NCBI RefSeq assembly: GCF_014222285.1
Contig: NZ_JACKZS010000026.1
Location: forward strand, 1-56,883
Length of the DNA: 56,883 nucleotides
Direction: 5' to 3'
Origin: Nostoc sp. UCD121
GTDB lineage: Bacteria > Cyanobacteriota > Cyanobacteriia > Cyanobacteriales > Nostocaceae
Of this stretch, positions 18,081 to 26,747 are shown in pieces; the stretch's first letter is position 1, and each line of letters begins with the position of its first letter. The notes beneath the pieces are model-generated. The model was not told the origin of the DNA. It made no database searches and was given only the letters and a program-made list of their open reading frames with translations. A program made the position numbers and the translations under genes.

Positions 18081-18316
18081 CAAAAACCTCCAGATTAGTA
18101 AAATTGGGCATTGGACATTGGTTATTAATGCTTCTACCTCATTCCCTTATTTTTATTAAAAAGTATTGTGCTTTTGTATAATATCAACCATTATTTGATT
18201 TCTTTTGGTAGTAAGTTAACGGCAAAAAACAAGAGCTAAAATTAAGTCAAGAGTGTATCTGTCGTTACTAGAAATCAGAGAAATATTTTTCAGCAACTAA
18301 AACCCATCAATAAAAT

Positions 18317-19459
18317 ATGGATCGTCGGAATTTTCTAAAGTATGTCACTTTAGCAGGATCTAGTTTTGCTTTAACGAGTTGTGTTCAAGGCAAAAGTTCC
18401 AAATTGCCGGGTGAGGTATCTCCCTCAGCATCGCCTGTGGCGGTAAATGAACCTCTCAAGGTGGGATTTGTTTATGTGGGGCCTGTGGGTAATTTTGGTT
18501 GGACTTATGCCCATGATTTAGGTCGCAGAGATATGGAAGCCAATCTTAACGATAAAGTAAAAACTACCTTTGTCGAAAATGTCAATGAAGGTGCTGACGC
18601 TGAAAGGATAATTCGCCAACTAGCATTAGATGGTAACAAGTTGATTTTTACCACTTCCTATGGGTATATGAACCCAACAATTAAAGCCGCTAAAGAATTT
18701 GGTGATGTTATTTTTGAACACTGTGCAGGATACAAACGTGCTGCCAATGTCGGCACTTATCTAGGACGTTTTGAAGAACCGCGTTACTTAACCGGCATGA
18801 TTGCTGGCAAAATGACAAAATCAAATGTAGTTGGTTTTATTGGCGCATACCCAATTCCAGAAGTAATTCGGGGAATTGGTGCATTTACACAAGGAATGCG
18901 TCTAACCAATCCCCAAGCAAAAGTTAAGGTACTTTGGGTACAAAGTTGGTACGATCCAGCTAAAGAAAGAGAAGCCGCTATTGCTTTGGTCAATTCCGGT
19001 GCAGATGTACTGACCCAGCATACCGACTCTGGCGCTGTTGTCCAATTAGCTGAGGAAAAAGGCATTTATGCTTTTGGCTACAACATTGATATGGGTAAGT
19101 TTGCTCAAAAAACCCACCTGACATCAGTTATTAACAAATGGGGCAAGTTCTATACAGATAAAGCCTTAGCTGTAATGAGTAATACTTGGAAACCTCAAAA
19201 CGTTTGGGATGGCATTGGTGAAGGAATGGTGGATATTTCGCCGATGAATCAGGCGATTCCGTTAGAGGTGCAACAACTAGTGAATGCGAAGCGCGATGAG
19301 TTTATTCAGGGTACTGCACATCCTTTTGATGGCCCAGTGAAAGACCAAAAAGGGATGGTGCGAGTACCAAATGGTAAGGTGTTGGAAGATCGAGGACAAT
19401 TGGCGATGGATTGGTATGTTGAGGGAGTTGAAGGGTCTATTCCCCAGAAGAAACTATAG
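18317..19459 (+). CDS. BMP-family (PnrA/Med-like) substrate-binding lipoprotein
   Basis: 380 residues. The N-terminus MDRRNFLKYVTLAGSSFALT carries both a twin-arginine motif and a lipobox (LTSC), so it is probably exported folded and lipid-anchored. The body is a basic membrane protein domain: VGFVYVGPVGNFGWTYAHD, IFTTSYGYMNPTIKAAKEFG, VVGFIGAYPIPEVIRGIGAF, DVLTQHTDSGAVVQLAEEKG. Relatives bind purine nucleosides for ABC import. No ATPase or permease gene is nearby, so the transporter must be encoded elsewhere or the protein acts alone as a sensor. The upstream 230 bp contain a short heptamer-type repeat near 18104-18130. Confidence 0.88.
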   Translation: MDRRNFLKYVTLAGSSFALTSCVQGKSSKLPGEVSPSASPVAVNEPLKVGFVYVGPVGNFGWTYAHDLGRRDMEANLNDKVKTTFVENVNEGADAERIIRQLALDGNKLIFTTSYGYMNPTIKAAKEFGDVIFEHCAGYKRAANVGTYLGRFEEPRYLTGMIAGKMTKSNVVGFIGAYPIPEVIRGIGAFTQGMRLTNPQAKVKVLWVQSWYDPAKEREAAIALVNSGADVLTQHTDSGAVVQLAEEKGIYAFGYNIDMGKFAQKTHLTSVINKWGKFYTDKALAVMSNTWKPQNVWDGIGEGMVDISPMNQAIPLEVQQLVNAKRDEFIQGTAHPFDGPVKDQKGMVRVPNGKVLEDRGQLAMDWYVEGVEGSIPQKKL

Positions 19460-19749
19460 TAAGCAATTCCACCGTTAGCGTATAACCTAGCGTCTTATAG
19501 AGAAACGGCAATTATAGGAGAAGTTTAGATACTACCCTACGAATTATCTATGATCCATGCGATCGCAAACCGCCATACATAGAGAGTTAAAAGTTAAGAA
19601 TTGGGAATTATTCTTTTCACCTCACTCATCCCCCCACTCTGTCTACTATTACAAGAGGTAAAGATTAAGTAGCAACTTTGGCAACTGCGGAGACAATGTA
19701 GAGTATCTTCTAGTAATTTAGCAAAGTTATAAGCATTGGAGCAAAGCAA

Positions 19750-20028
19750 ATGAATGCTAAACTGATCGCTTTCTCTGGCTTTGTGACGGTATTTTTGGGC
19801 GCAGGAATTGGTTTTATTGCTGCTAATTTACTTCCTTGTCCCTACACAAGTCAAATGTATCAAGATTTGGAGCAAAAATACGTCCTTGTCGGTGCAGTTG
19901 CTGGTTTGCTAATTGGTTCTAGTCAGGAAATGATTAGAGAACTCAAGCAAGAGCGGGATGCGGAAGAAGACTTGCTCCAAGAATTGAATAAAGCTATTCA
20001 CTCAAGTAAAAATACAAAAAATTACTGA
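19750..20028 (+). CDS. Small membrane protein, conserved hypothetical
   Basis: 92 residues with a ribosome site (GGAG) 9 nt before the ATG. Two hydrophobic segments, LIAFSGFVTVFLGAGIGFIA (about 5-24) and KYVLVGAVAGLLIGSS (about 44-59), flank a short loop with PCPYTSQMYQDLEQ. The C-terminal third is charged and helical (EMIRELKQERDAEEDLLQEL). No family recognised. The 290 bp upstream carry only A/T-rich DNA and a HIP1 site. Confidence 0.7.
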   Translation: MNAKLIAFSGFVTVFLGAGIGFIAANLLPCPYTSQMYQDLEQKYVLVGAVAGLLIGSSQEMIRELKQERDAEEDLLQELNKAIHSSKNTKNY

Positions 20029-20038
20029 GATGTTAGAG

Positions 20039-20160
20039 ATTGTTTAAAAAGTGTTTTGCTGTGAGTTTAGGATAAGCCAGAAATCTCTCATGTAGAGACG
20101 CGATAAATCGCGTCTAAAAGACTAATACGTTAAAGATACCCGATAAATCGCCGTCTCTAC
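20039..20160. repeat. Cluster of dispersed repeats
   Basis: Positions 20039-20064 repeat the right arm of the MITE-like element at 9744-9877 with one change. Positions 20092-20160 hold two GCGATAAATCGC-type units bounded by a 9-bp inverted pair, GTAGAGACG and CGTCTCTAC. The cluster lies between the convergent small membrane protein and VOC genes. Confidence 0.65.
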
Positions 20161-20246
20161 AGAGAATGTATTCTTCAATTTCTAAAACAGGCTGCGCGAA
20201 CAATTTTAAATTAGTTAATAGTTTTGTTAAATTAGCAGTAGCAGAG

Positions 20247-20708
20247 TTATAAATTAAAAGCTTTCTTCAAATTTTCTGGCTGCGTTACTGCCAAATATTG
20301 AGCCGACATTTCCGGTGTGAGTAGTTCTATCATGACTGTGTTTTCCAACCAGAACTCAATAACATCAAAAAAAGAATCGCGGTTACAACTTAACACTCTC
20401 CAACCTTCACGTTTACCAATTAACTCAATTTTTTCTTGACTAGAAGAAACTGAAATTGCTGCATGAGTAGCTGTGAACCCAGAAGAAGTAGGATTTTCTG
20501 CAAATGTACACTGGTTATCTCCTTCACCAGGCATTAGCTGAGTTTTTAAAGGGTAAACTTCAATCCCTGTTCCATATTCGTCAAGTGGAAAAACCATATA
20601 GCTGCCTGGGTGAGGGAAAAAGGGAAAAGCTTGGCCATTCAAGACTTCAGCTAAAACCTCGGCAACGTGCTGGGGGTTTTTAACAGAAATAGATATGTGA
20701 TGAATCAT
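20247..20708 (-). CDS. VOC-superfamily (glyoxalase-like) protein
   Basis: 153 residues. The start HHISISVKNPQHVAEVLAEV matches the first beta-alpha unit of the vicinal-oxygen-chelate fold, and a second module begins at GFTATHAAISVSSSQEKIEL and ends FWLENTVMIELLTP, supplying candidate metal ligands (His, His, Glu). The substrate is unknown; the family covers glyoxalases, dioxygenases and resistance proteins. No signal peptide. Single gene, divergent from the NTPase/WD40 gene with a 440-bp gap. Confidence 0.75.
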   Translation of the reverse strand: MIHHISISVKNPQHVAEVLAEVLNGQAFPFFPHPGSYMVFPLDEYGTGIEVYPLKTQLMPGEGDNQCTFAENPTSSGFTATHAAISVSSSQEKIELIGKREGWRVLSCNRDSFFDVIEFWLENTVMIELLTPEMSAQYLAVTQPENLKKAFNL

Positions 20709-21030
20709 ACTTAATTACCTCGTACCCCATAATCATAATGAGGCTTATAAAGTTTTTGTTTTGTGGAGTGCTTATCTTCCACGATTAGCTTAATTATCTT
20801 TCATTCCATTTTAATTAATTTATGCAGAGAATAAAACAAATTTCCTTTTGATTGAATTTGGAAAACCTCTCTTGTATTCTTCTATCCTAGTAAGTGATGG
20901 CTTACACACGAGTCTTGTAGAGTTATCCCAGACGCTTTTATATCCTCCCAACTCACATCTATCACTATCATTTATGGCGACACTTGATCAAAGTGTCAAA
21001 AAATCCTAACCTGGCAAAGATATACACGAA

Positions 21031-21088
21031 AGGTAGGGGCAATTCATGTAGACGCAAAGCGTCTTCCCGTAGGGCATTGCCTCTACCT
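21031..21088. repeat. Palindromic interspersed repeat before the NTPase/WD40 gene
   Basis: AGGTAGGGGCAAT at the left end is mirrored by ATTGCCTCTACCT at the right, with an inner ACGC/GCGT foldback. It belongs to the same family as 4667-4694. The rest of the 440-bp gap (20709-21149) is A/T-rich, and I see no gene in it. Confidence 0.65.
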
Positions 21089-21149
21089 GAAAATCTTTAT
21101 TTTCGGCTATTGTTTACGTAAGCTCTGTATTTGATAATTACACTTCAAT

Positions 21150-24100
21150 ATGAGATATCAAGTAGGAGGTAGTCTCCGCAGTGACGATCCCACGTATGTT
21201 ATCCGTGACGCAGACGAAAAACTTTATACTAGCCTGAAAGCTGGGGATTTTTGTTACGTTTTCAACTCTCGCCAGATGGGTAAGTCATCCTTACTACAGC
21301 GCACCAGTTATCGTCTTAAAGAAGAAGGCTATAGCTGTGTTTATTTGGATATGACCATCTTAGGTATTGAGGATACTACACCAGAACAATGGTACAAAGG
21401 CATCATTATTAGCTTGTTCTACAGCTTAAATTTAGCAGGACAAATCAATTTTAAAGGTTGGTGGGAGACGCAAAAAGGTATTTCCTCAGTACAAAAACTA
21501 CACTGTTTTGTTGAAGAAGTTTTACTGCCAAACGCCAAAGCCGAACGCATTTTCATCTTTATTGATGAGATTGATAGCCTTCTTAGTTTAAGTTTCCCAA
21601 TTAACGACTTTTTTGCTTGGATTCGTCAATGCTATAATCAGCGACCAGAGAATTCAAACTTTAATCGTTTGGGATTTGCACTATTTGGTGTAGCTAGTCC
21701 TTCCGACCTCATCGCTGATAAAGGCCGCACACCCTTTAATCTTGGTAGAGCTATTGAGTTACACGGCTTTCAACTCTATGAAGCTACTCCTCTACTTCAA
21801 GGAGTAAAGGGAGTAGTCAGTCAACCACAAGCAATACTGCAAGAAATTATTCATTGGACAGAGGGACAACCGTTTCTCACACAAAAACTTTGTAACTTAG
21901 TTATTCAACTTGCTGCTGAAAATCCTACAGGAATGATTAGCCTCATTCCAGGTACAGAAGCATTTTGGATTGAGCAATTAGTGAAAACGCATATTATTCA
22001 AAATTGGCAATCACAAGATGAACCAGAACATCTACGTACTATAAGAGATCGCCTATTATTCAACGACCAACGAGCAGGGCGGTTATTAGGTATTTATCAG
22101 AAGGTGTTGCAAGCAGAGGAGCAGTCTAGTAGTGGAGGCTTCTCCCAAAAGGAAATGTCATCGAGTAGGGGAGAAGAGTTTTTCACTTTGCCTCATCTTC
22201 CTGTTCCGATTGATGATAGTCGAGAACAAACAGAACTTTTGTTATCTGGTTTAGTAGAAAAACACAACGGTTATCTCAAAATTAAAAATCCCATCTATCG
22301 GAGTGTTTTCAATTCCGAGTGGGTGTTAAAACAATTAGACAATCTCCGCCCTTATTCACAGACATTCAATGCTTGGGTAGGATCAGGGTATAAAGATGAA
22401 TCGCGTTTATTGCGAGGACAGGCTCTCAAAGATACTCAAAATTGGATACAGGGCAAAAGTTTAAGCGATTGGGATTATCAATTTTTAGCTGCAAGTCAAG
22501 AATGCGAACAGCGCGAAGTGCAAACAGCATTGGAGGCAGCACGGGCGAAAGAGGTAGAAGCACGATTAGCACAAGAGCAAAAAACTGCTAAATTTCAAAG
22601 GTTTTTGCTAGTTGCAGTGTGTATTGGCTTGCTCGTCTCTAGCATTTTGGGGGTGGGAAGTTTCATCATGTATCGTCAAAGCAAAAAAAGCGAAAGTCAA
22701 GCTAAGAGCAGCGAAATTAGAGCGCTTGTATCTTCTTCTGCTGGACTATTTGCTTCCCAACGGAGATTGGATGCACTTGTAGAAGCAATCAAAGCCCAAG
22801 ACAGACTGCATAAGCTAGGAATAACTAACTCAAATCTTGCGCCTCAAGTTGAAAACGCACTCAGGCAAGCAGTTTATGGAGCAGATGAATACAATCGTTT
22901 TTCTGGGCATACGGCAAGTGTTATGGCGGTAGATGTTAGCCCTGATAGTTCTTTAATTGCCTCAGCCAGTATAGACAATACAGTTAAGCTTTGGCGACGT
23001 GATGGTACGGAAGTTGCAACTCTCAAAGGTCATAAGGGAGCAGTTAGGGCAGTAGATTTTAGTTCTGACGGTCAAATACTGGCTTCAGTGGGTGAAGATG
23101 GCACTATTAAACTCTGGAAGCTAGATGGTACTCTGCTCAAAACTTTTAAAGGTCACACTGCTTCAGTCTGGGGAGTAGCATTTAGTCCTGATGGCCAATT
23201 CCTCGCCTCTGCTAGTTGGGACGCAACAGTGAAACTCTGGAAGCTAGATGGTACTTTACTCAAGACATTCCAAGGTTCTAAAGGTGCGTTTTGGGGAGTC
23301 GCTTTTAGTCCTGATGGCCAGACTATTGCTGCCACCAGTCTAGACAGGACAGTAAAACTCTGGAAACGAGATGATTCAGGCTGGCAAAACGCCAAGACTC
23401 TACAAACTCTCCAAGGTCACACTGCTTGGGTTGTAGGAATAGCTTTCAGCCCTGACGGACAGACTATTGCTTCAGCGAGTGAAGACAGAACTGTTAAACT
23501 TTGGCGGCGAGACAGCATAAGTAGAAGCTACCGCCTTGATAAAACTCTGCAAGGGCATGATGCCGGAATTTCGGGAGTAGCATTTAGTCCCGATGGTCAG
23601 ACTATTGCTAGTGCCAGTCTCGACAAAACGATTAAACTTTGGAATATTGATGGTACAGAATTGAAGACGCTTAGAGGGCACAGTGCATCAGTTTGGGGTG
23701 TAACTTGTAGTCCTGATGGTAGCTTTATTGCTTCGGCAGGTGCAGAAAACGTTGTTAGACTCTGGCAAAGCCAAAATCCATTTCAAAAGTCTATCATTGC
23801 TCATAAGGCGGGGATTTGGTCAATAGCGATCGCATCTGACAGTTCAACTATCGCTACAACCAGCCACGAAAATATGGTGAAATTTTGGAGTCGTCAAGGC
23901 AAATTGCTCAAAACTATCACTGAATCCAAGGGCGAAGTCTCCGAGGTTTCATTCAGTGGCGATGACAAGTTAATCGCGCTTTTCACTTCCGATGATTCGG
24001 TAAAAATCAAGAAGCGAGATGGCACTTTAATTGCTAGTTACAAATATCTTCACAGCAAAGTGACATCAGGGGTATTGAGTCCTGACGGGCAAACAATTGC

Positions 24101-24779
24101 AATGGCAGGTGTTGACAAAAATGTTCAGATATCTAGGCGCGATCGCCTCTGGCGGGGCGTAGCCCATCGCACCGTGACTCCGCAAGTTCTCAAAGGACAT
24201 CAGGCGGAAGTTTGGCACGTCGTATTTAGTCCAGACAGTCGGCTTGTTGGTTCAGCTAGCGGTGACACTACTGCTAAATTGTGGACGCTTGACGGCAATT
24301 TGTTTAGAACCCTTGTAGGACACTCGGCGGCAGTATGGAGAGTTGTTTTTAGCCAAGATAGTAAAATGCTAGCTACTGGAAGTGGCGACAACACCGTTAA
24401 GTTGTGGACGTTAGACGGTAAGTTATTGAATACACTCAAAGGTCATAAAGCTGGGATTTGGGGAATAGCCTTTACTCCTGATGGAAAAATTGTTGCTTCT
24501 GGCAGTGTTGATGCCAGCATCAAACTTTGGAAGCTAGATGGTACGGAAGTAACAACCCTCACCGGGCATACCGCAGCGATTAGGGTGGTTGCGATCAGCC
24601 CTGATGGAACTTTGCTTGTTTCAGGGGGTGATGACAACACGCTCATCCTGTGGAATTTACAGCGAATTCTTAATCTAGATGTGCTGAATTATGGTTGCAC
24701 TCTGGTGCAGGATTATTTGAAAACTAACACTACAGTGGAAGAGGGCGATCGCTCCCTTTGTAATATATTAAATAAATAA
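21150..24779 (+). CDS. AAA-like NTPase with transmembrane segment and 14 WD40 repeats
   Basis: 1209 residues. Residues 1 to about 330 are the AAA-like (AAA_35) domain: Walker A NSRQMGKSSLLQR at 39-51 and Walker B RIFIFIDEIDSLL with Asp139-Glu140. A coiled stretch with Glu/Arg repeats precedes a single membrane helix at about 484-507 (FLLVAVCIGLLVSSILGVGS). After a linker ending ALRQAVYGADEYNRF come 14 WD40 blades (about 580-1175), enough for two seven-bladed propellers, then a cap with YGCTLVQDYLK and RSLCN. The NTPase half is thus probably cytosolic and the propeller on the other side of the membrane, or the helix may be an embedded anchor. Linker, blades and cap are shared with the nSTAND protein at 44-49 kb. 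A short dispersed repeat is inserted in blade 10. Single gene. Confidence 0.92.
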   Translation: MRYQVGGSLRSDDPTYVIRDADEKLYTSLKAGDFCYVFNSRQMGKSSLLQRTSYRLKEEGYSCVYLDMTILGIEDTTPEQWYKGIIISLFYSLNLAGQINFKGWWETQKGISSVQKLHCFVEEVLLPNAKAERIFIFIDEIDSLLSLSFPINDFFAWIRQCYNQRPENSNFNRLGFALFGVASPSDLIADKGRTPFNLGRAIELHGFQLYEATPLLQGVKGVVSQPQAILQEIIHWTEGQPFLTQKLCNLVIQLAAENPTGMISLIPGTEAFWIEQLVKTHIIQNWQSQDEPEHLRTIRDRLLFNDQRAGRLLGIYQKVLQAEEQSSSGGFSQKEMSSSRGEEFFTLPHLPVPIDDSREQTELLLSGLVEKHNGYLKIKNPIYRSVFNSEWVLKQLDNLRPYSQTFNAWVGSGYKDESRLLRGQALKDTQNWIQGKSLSDWDYQFLAASQECEQREVQTALEAARAKEVEARLAQEQKTAKFQRFLLVAVCIGLLVSSILGVGSFIMYRQSKKSESQAKSSEIRALVSSSAGLFASQRRLDALVEAIKAQDRLHKLGITNSNLAPQVENALRQAVYGADEYNRFSGHTASVMAVDVSPDSSLIASASIDNTVKLWRRDGTEVATLKGHKGAVRAVDFSSDGQILASVGEDGTIKLWKLDGTLLKTFKGHTASVWGVAFSPDGQFLASASWDATVKLWKLDGTLLKTFQGSKGAFWGVAFSPDGQTIAATSLDRTVKLWKRDDSGWQNAKTLQTLQGHTAWVVGIAFSPDGQTIASASEDRTVKLWRRDSISRSYRLDKTLQGHDAGISGVAFSPDGQTIASASLDKTIKLWNIDGTELKTLRGHSASVWGVTCSPDGSFIASAGAENVVRLWQSQNPFQKSIIAHKAGIWSIAIASDSSTIATTSHENMVKFWSRQGKLLKTITESKGEVSEVSFSGDDKLIALFTSDDSVKIKKRDGTLIASYKYLHSKVTSGVLSPDGQTIAMAGVDKNVQISRRDRLWRGVAHRTVTPQVLKGHQAEVWHVVFSPDSRLVGSASGDTTAKLWTLDGNLFRTLVGHSAAVWRVVFSQDSKMLATGSGDNTVKLWTLDGKLLNTLKGHKAGIWGIAFTPDGKIVASGSVDASIKLWKLDGTEVTTLTGHTAAIRVVAISPDGTLLVSGGDDNTLILWNLQRILNLDVLNYGCTLVQDYLKTNTTVEEGDRSLCNILNK
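24137..24170. repeat. HIP1-containing repeat inserted in frame within a WD40 blade
   Basis: The segment GCGATCGCCTCTGGCGGGGC and the following GTAGCCCATCGC match a dispersed repeat that I recall as frequent in Nostoc genomes. Here it encodes DRLWRGVAHRT inside blade 10, where other blades have a tight turn. The frame is preserved. Confidence 0.55.
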
Positions 24780-24867
24780 TTTCTCTCGTTGGGGTGGGTT
24801 TTTATTGATGCGATCGCGTTTCGTCTATAAAATTCTCTTGTTTTAAAGGGAGAATTTGTCTTATTCA

Positions 24868-25611
24868 CTAGTCATGCAATTTGTCAAGTAGCCATGCTAA
24901 AGCACCATCAACATTACTAACTTGCTCTCCTGGCGGTATGGCTGGACGATTTACCATCACAACCTTCACACCCAGTTCTCGCGCTGCAATAATCTTGGGC
25001 TTTGTGGCATCGCCACCGCTATTTTTACTGACTATGGTATCAATCTTGTGATCAATCAGGATTTGCCTTTCATTATTGAGGGTAAAGGGCCCGCGATCGC
25101 ACAATACCATCCCCGGTGGCACTAAGGCATCATCGGTAGGAGGGTCAATCATCCGCATCAAAAACCAAATTTCCTCTAGGTGAGCAAAGGCGGCGAGTTC
25201 TTGTCTGCCAACCGTCAAAAATACCCGATGTGCTTGTTTTGCTAGAGATGCGGCGGCGGCTTCAACGTTATCAACTTCCATCCAGCGATCGACACTTTCT
25301 TTTTCCCAAGGTGGGCGTATTAACATCAAACGGGGTACTCCAACTTCCTTTGCAGCATCTGCCGCATTAAAAGAAATTTGACTAGCAAAAGGATGGGTTG
25401 CATCAATTAATAAGTCAATTTGCATTACTCGCAGATAGCTAGCCAATCCAGCCACACCACCAAAGCCGCCAACCCGTAAATCGCCCAACGGAACTGATGG
25501 TTCACGGGTGCGACCGGCTAAAGACGTGATTGCATCTACCCCTTGGATAGTCGCGACTCTAGCAGCTAGTTCTGCGGCATCTCCTGTACCACCCAGAATC
25601 AAAACGCGCAT
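24868..25611 (-). CDS. cobK: Precorrin-6A reductase CobK/CbiJ
   Basis: 247 residues from the ATG at 25611, which overlaps the stop codon of the upstream DUF1636 gene by one base (TAATG), so the two are translationally coupled; longer in-frame starts inside that gene are rejected. The enzyme uses NADPH to reduce the corrin macrocycle. The start RVLILGGTGDAAELAARVA is the nucleotide-binding segment, and LLIDATHPFASQISFNAADA, FLTVGRQELAAF and DTIVSKNSGGDATKPKIIAA are family blocks around the substrate cleft. The B12 riboswitch upstream probably controls it. Confidence 0.92.
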   Translation of the reverse strand: MRVLILGGTGDAAELAARVATIQGVDAITSLAGRTREPSVPLGDLRVGGFGGVAGLASYLRVMQIDLLIDATHPFASQISFNAADAAKEVGVPRLMLIRPPWEKESVDRWMEVDNVEAAAASLAKQAHRVFLTVGRQELAAFAHLEEIWFLMRMIDPPTDDALVPPGMVLCDRGPFTLNNERQILIDHKIDTIVSKNSGGDATKPKIIAARELGVKVVMVNRPAIPPGEQVSNVDGALAWLLDKLHD

Positions 25612-26030
25612 TAGTGAGATAAAGGTGGAATCTTTGCTAAAATGCCCTTCTTCAGGGCTTCTGGACGCTCTGACCAAGGCAGCAAACCATTTGCTTTGAC
25701 ATAGTATTGACTAGCGCATTCTAGTATCGCAGATGCACTATCATCAACGGCTAAATCACCAAACAAATATGTTAATTTACCTTTGGCAGCAAAGGCAACC
25801 ACACAGGAACGATTACAAGCACTCATACATTCAACTTCTTGAATTGGGAATTCATCTCGTAACTCCCAATCTTGTGCAAGTTGCTGAAGTTGGTGTAGAA
25901 GTTTTTCACCACCACTTTCACCTAAGCGTTTTCCCTCTTGCCAAACGCTGGCACAAGTTTTGCAAACAAATAAAGTATGGTCAGCAACACCAAAGGGATT
26001 CGCTGGAGAAATATTCACAGTAGTAGTCAT
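25611..26030 (-). CDS. DUF1636 protein, thioredoxin-like [2Fe-2S] ferredoxin fold
   Basis: 139 residues starting at MTTTVNISPANPF, with GAGG 7 nt upstream. An ATG 16 codons earlier (26078) is rejected because it lies inside the riboswitch. Cysteines at CKTCASVWQ and CMSACNRSC are spaced like the four ligands of thioredoxin-like 2Fe-2S ferredoxins. DUF1636 genes recur next to cobalamin and CobW-type metal genes; the exact role is not known. Delivery of electrons or metal during corrin synthesis is a reasonable guess. Coupled to cobK. Confidence 0.82.
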   Translation of the reverse strand: MTTTVNISPANPFGVADHTLFVCKTCASVWQEGKRLGESGGEKLLHQLQQLAQDWELRDEFPIQEVECMSACNRSCVVAFAAKGKLTYLFGDLAVDDSASAILECASQYYVKANGLLPWSERPEALKKGILAKIPPLSH

Positions 26031-26067
26031 CTGTACCTCGCAGATATGTGGAACTAGTAAATCTATT

Positions 26068-26215
26068 TCGGCGGGCATCCTGACTCACTCAATTTGGGAT
26101 TTTAGATTACATCTCAAATTGGTTTACAGTTGCGGGACAGCGCCGGATTTGCACCGAACTTTCCCCGTTACCTCTGGTAGCTGCTCCCCACCAGAACCGA
26201 ATAACCTTATCGATC
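26068..26215 (-). promoter_or_regulatory. Cobalamin (B12) riboswitch
   Basis: Read on the minus strand, the region shows the family landmarks in order: a GC-rich first stem (TGGTGGGGAGCAGCTACCAG), GTAACGGGGAAAGTTCGGTG, the B12-box-like core AAATCCGGCGCTGTCCCGCA, and the closing GAGTCAGGATGCCCGCC. It ends about 38 nt before the DUF1636 start. High adenosylcobalamin would be expected to shut off DUF1636-cobK. A false ATG lies within its last stem. Confidence 0.92.
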
Positions 26216-26325
26216 ATACACTAGGGTTATCTAAGAAAAGGATATTACCTATGCAACAAAATTATAAAAATCAGCTTTTAAATTTTTCAACCACTAAAAA
26301 CTTTATTTTATAGGTTTGTATCGGA

Positions 26326-26580
26326 ATGGATTTCTTGACAATTCTAGGATTAGCGGCTGCCACAATAACCACAATCTCTTTTTTGCCACAGATGTTTAAA
26401 ACATGGCAAACAAAATCAGCAAAAGATGTTTCTTTTTTAACGCTGATTACATTCATAGCTGGTATTTTTTTATGGTTAATTTATGGGATATATCTACAAT
26501 CTTTACCAATTATTCTTGCTAATAGCGTTACATTGCTTTTTAACTTGATAATTCTATGGCTTAAAATTAAATATAGATAA
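26326..26580 (+). CDS. SemiSWEET sugar transporter
   Basis: 84 residues, three membrane helices. The first helix ends in the PQ-loop motif SFLPQMFKTWQTKSAKDVSF, and the second and third are IAGIFLWLIYGIYL and ANSVTLLFNLIILWLKI. This is the length and layout of a bacterial SemiSWEET, which dimerises to make a facilitative pore for mono- or disaccharides. The gene is divergent from the B12-controlled unit and stands alone before the radical SAM gene. Confidence 0.9.
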   Translation: MDFLTILGLAAATITTISFLPQMFKTWQTKSAKDVSFLTLITFIAGIFLWLIYGIYLQSLPIILANSVTLLFNLIILWLKIKYR

Positions 26581-26747
26581 CCCTGCTTATAACTAAAACC
26601 TCTGACAGGATAAAAAGGATATATTCTGTGAATAGCAGGAAGAAAAACAATTAATGCTGCCTGTATATAACCTGGCTCTAACTGTATTAATTACGAATTA
26701 CGAATTACAAACTTGTGCCGAGCGAAGTCGAGGTATTACGAATTATC

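Noticed and set aside
23153..24646. Minus-strand open frames across the first WD40 region
   Set aside because: Repeated blades give periodic antisense frames; the translations show the same repeating pattern without ribosome sites.
26715..26717. GTG start for the radical SAM gene
   Set aside because: The extra codons fall in a dispersed GAGCGAAGTCGAGG-type repeat and add no conserved residues; ATG 26748 fits better.
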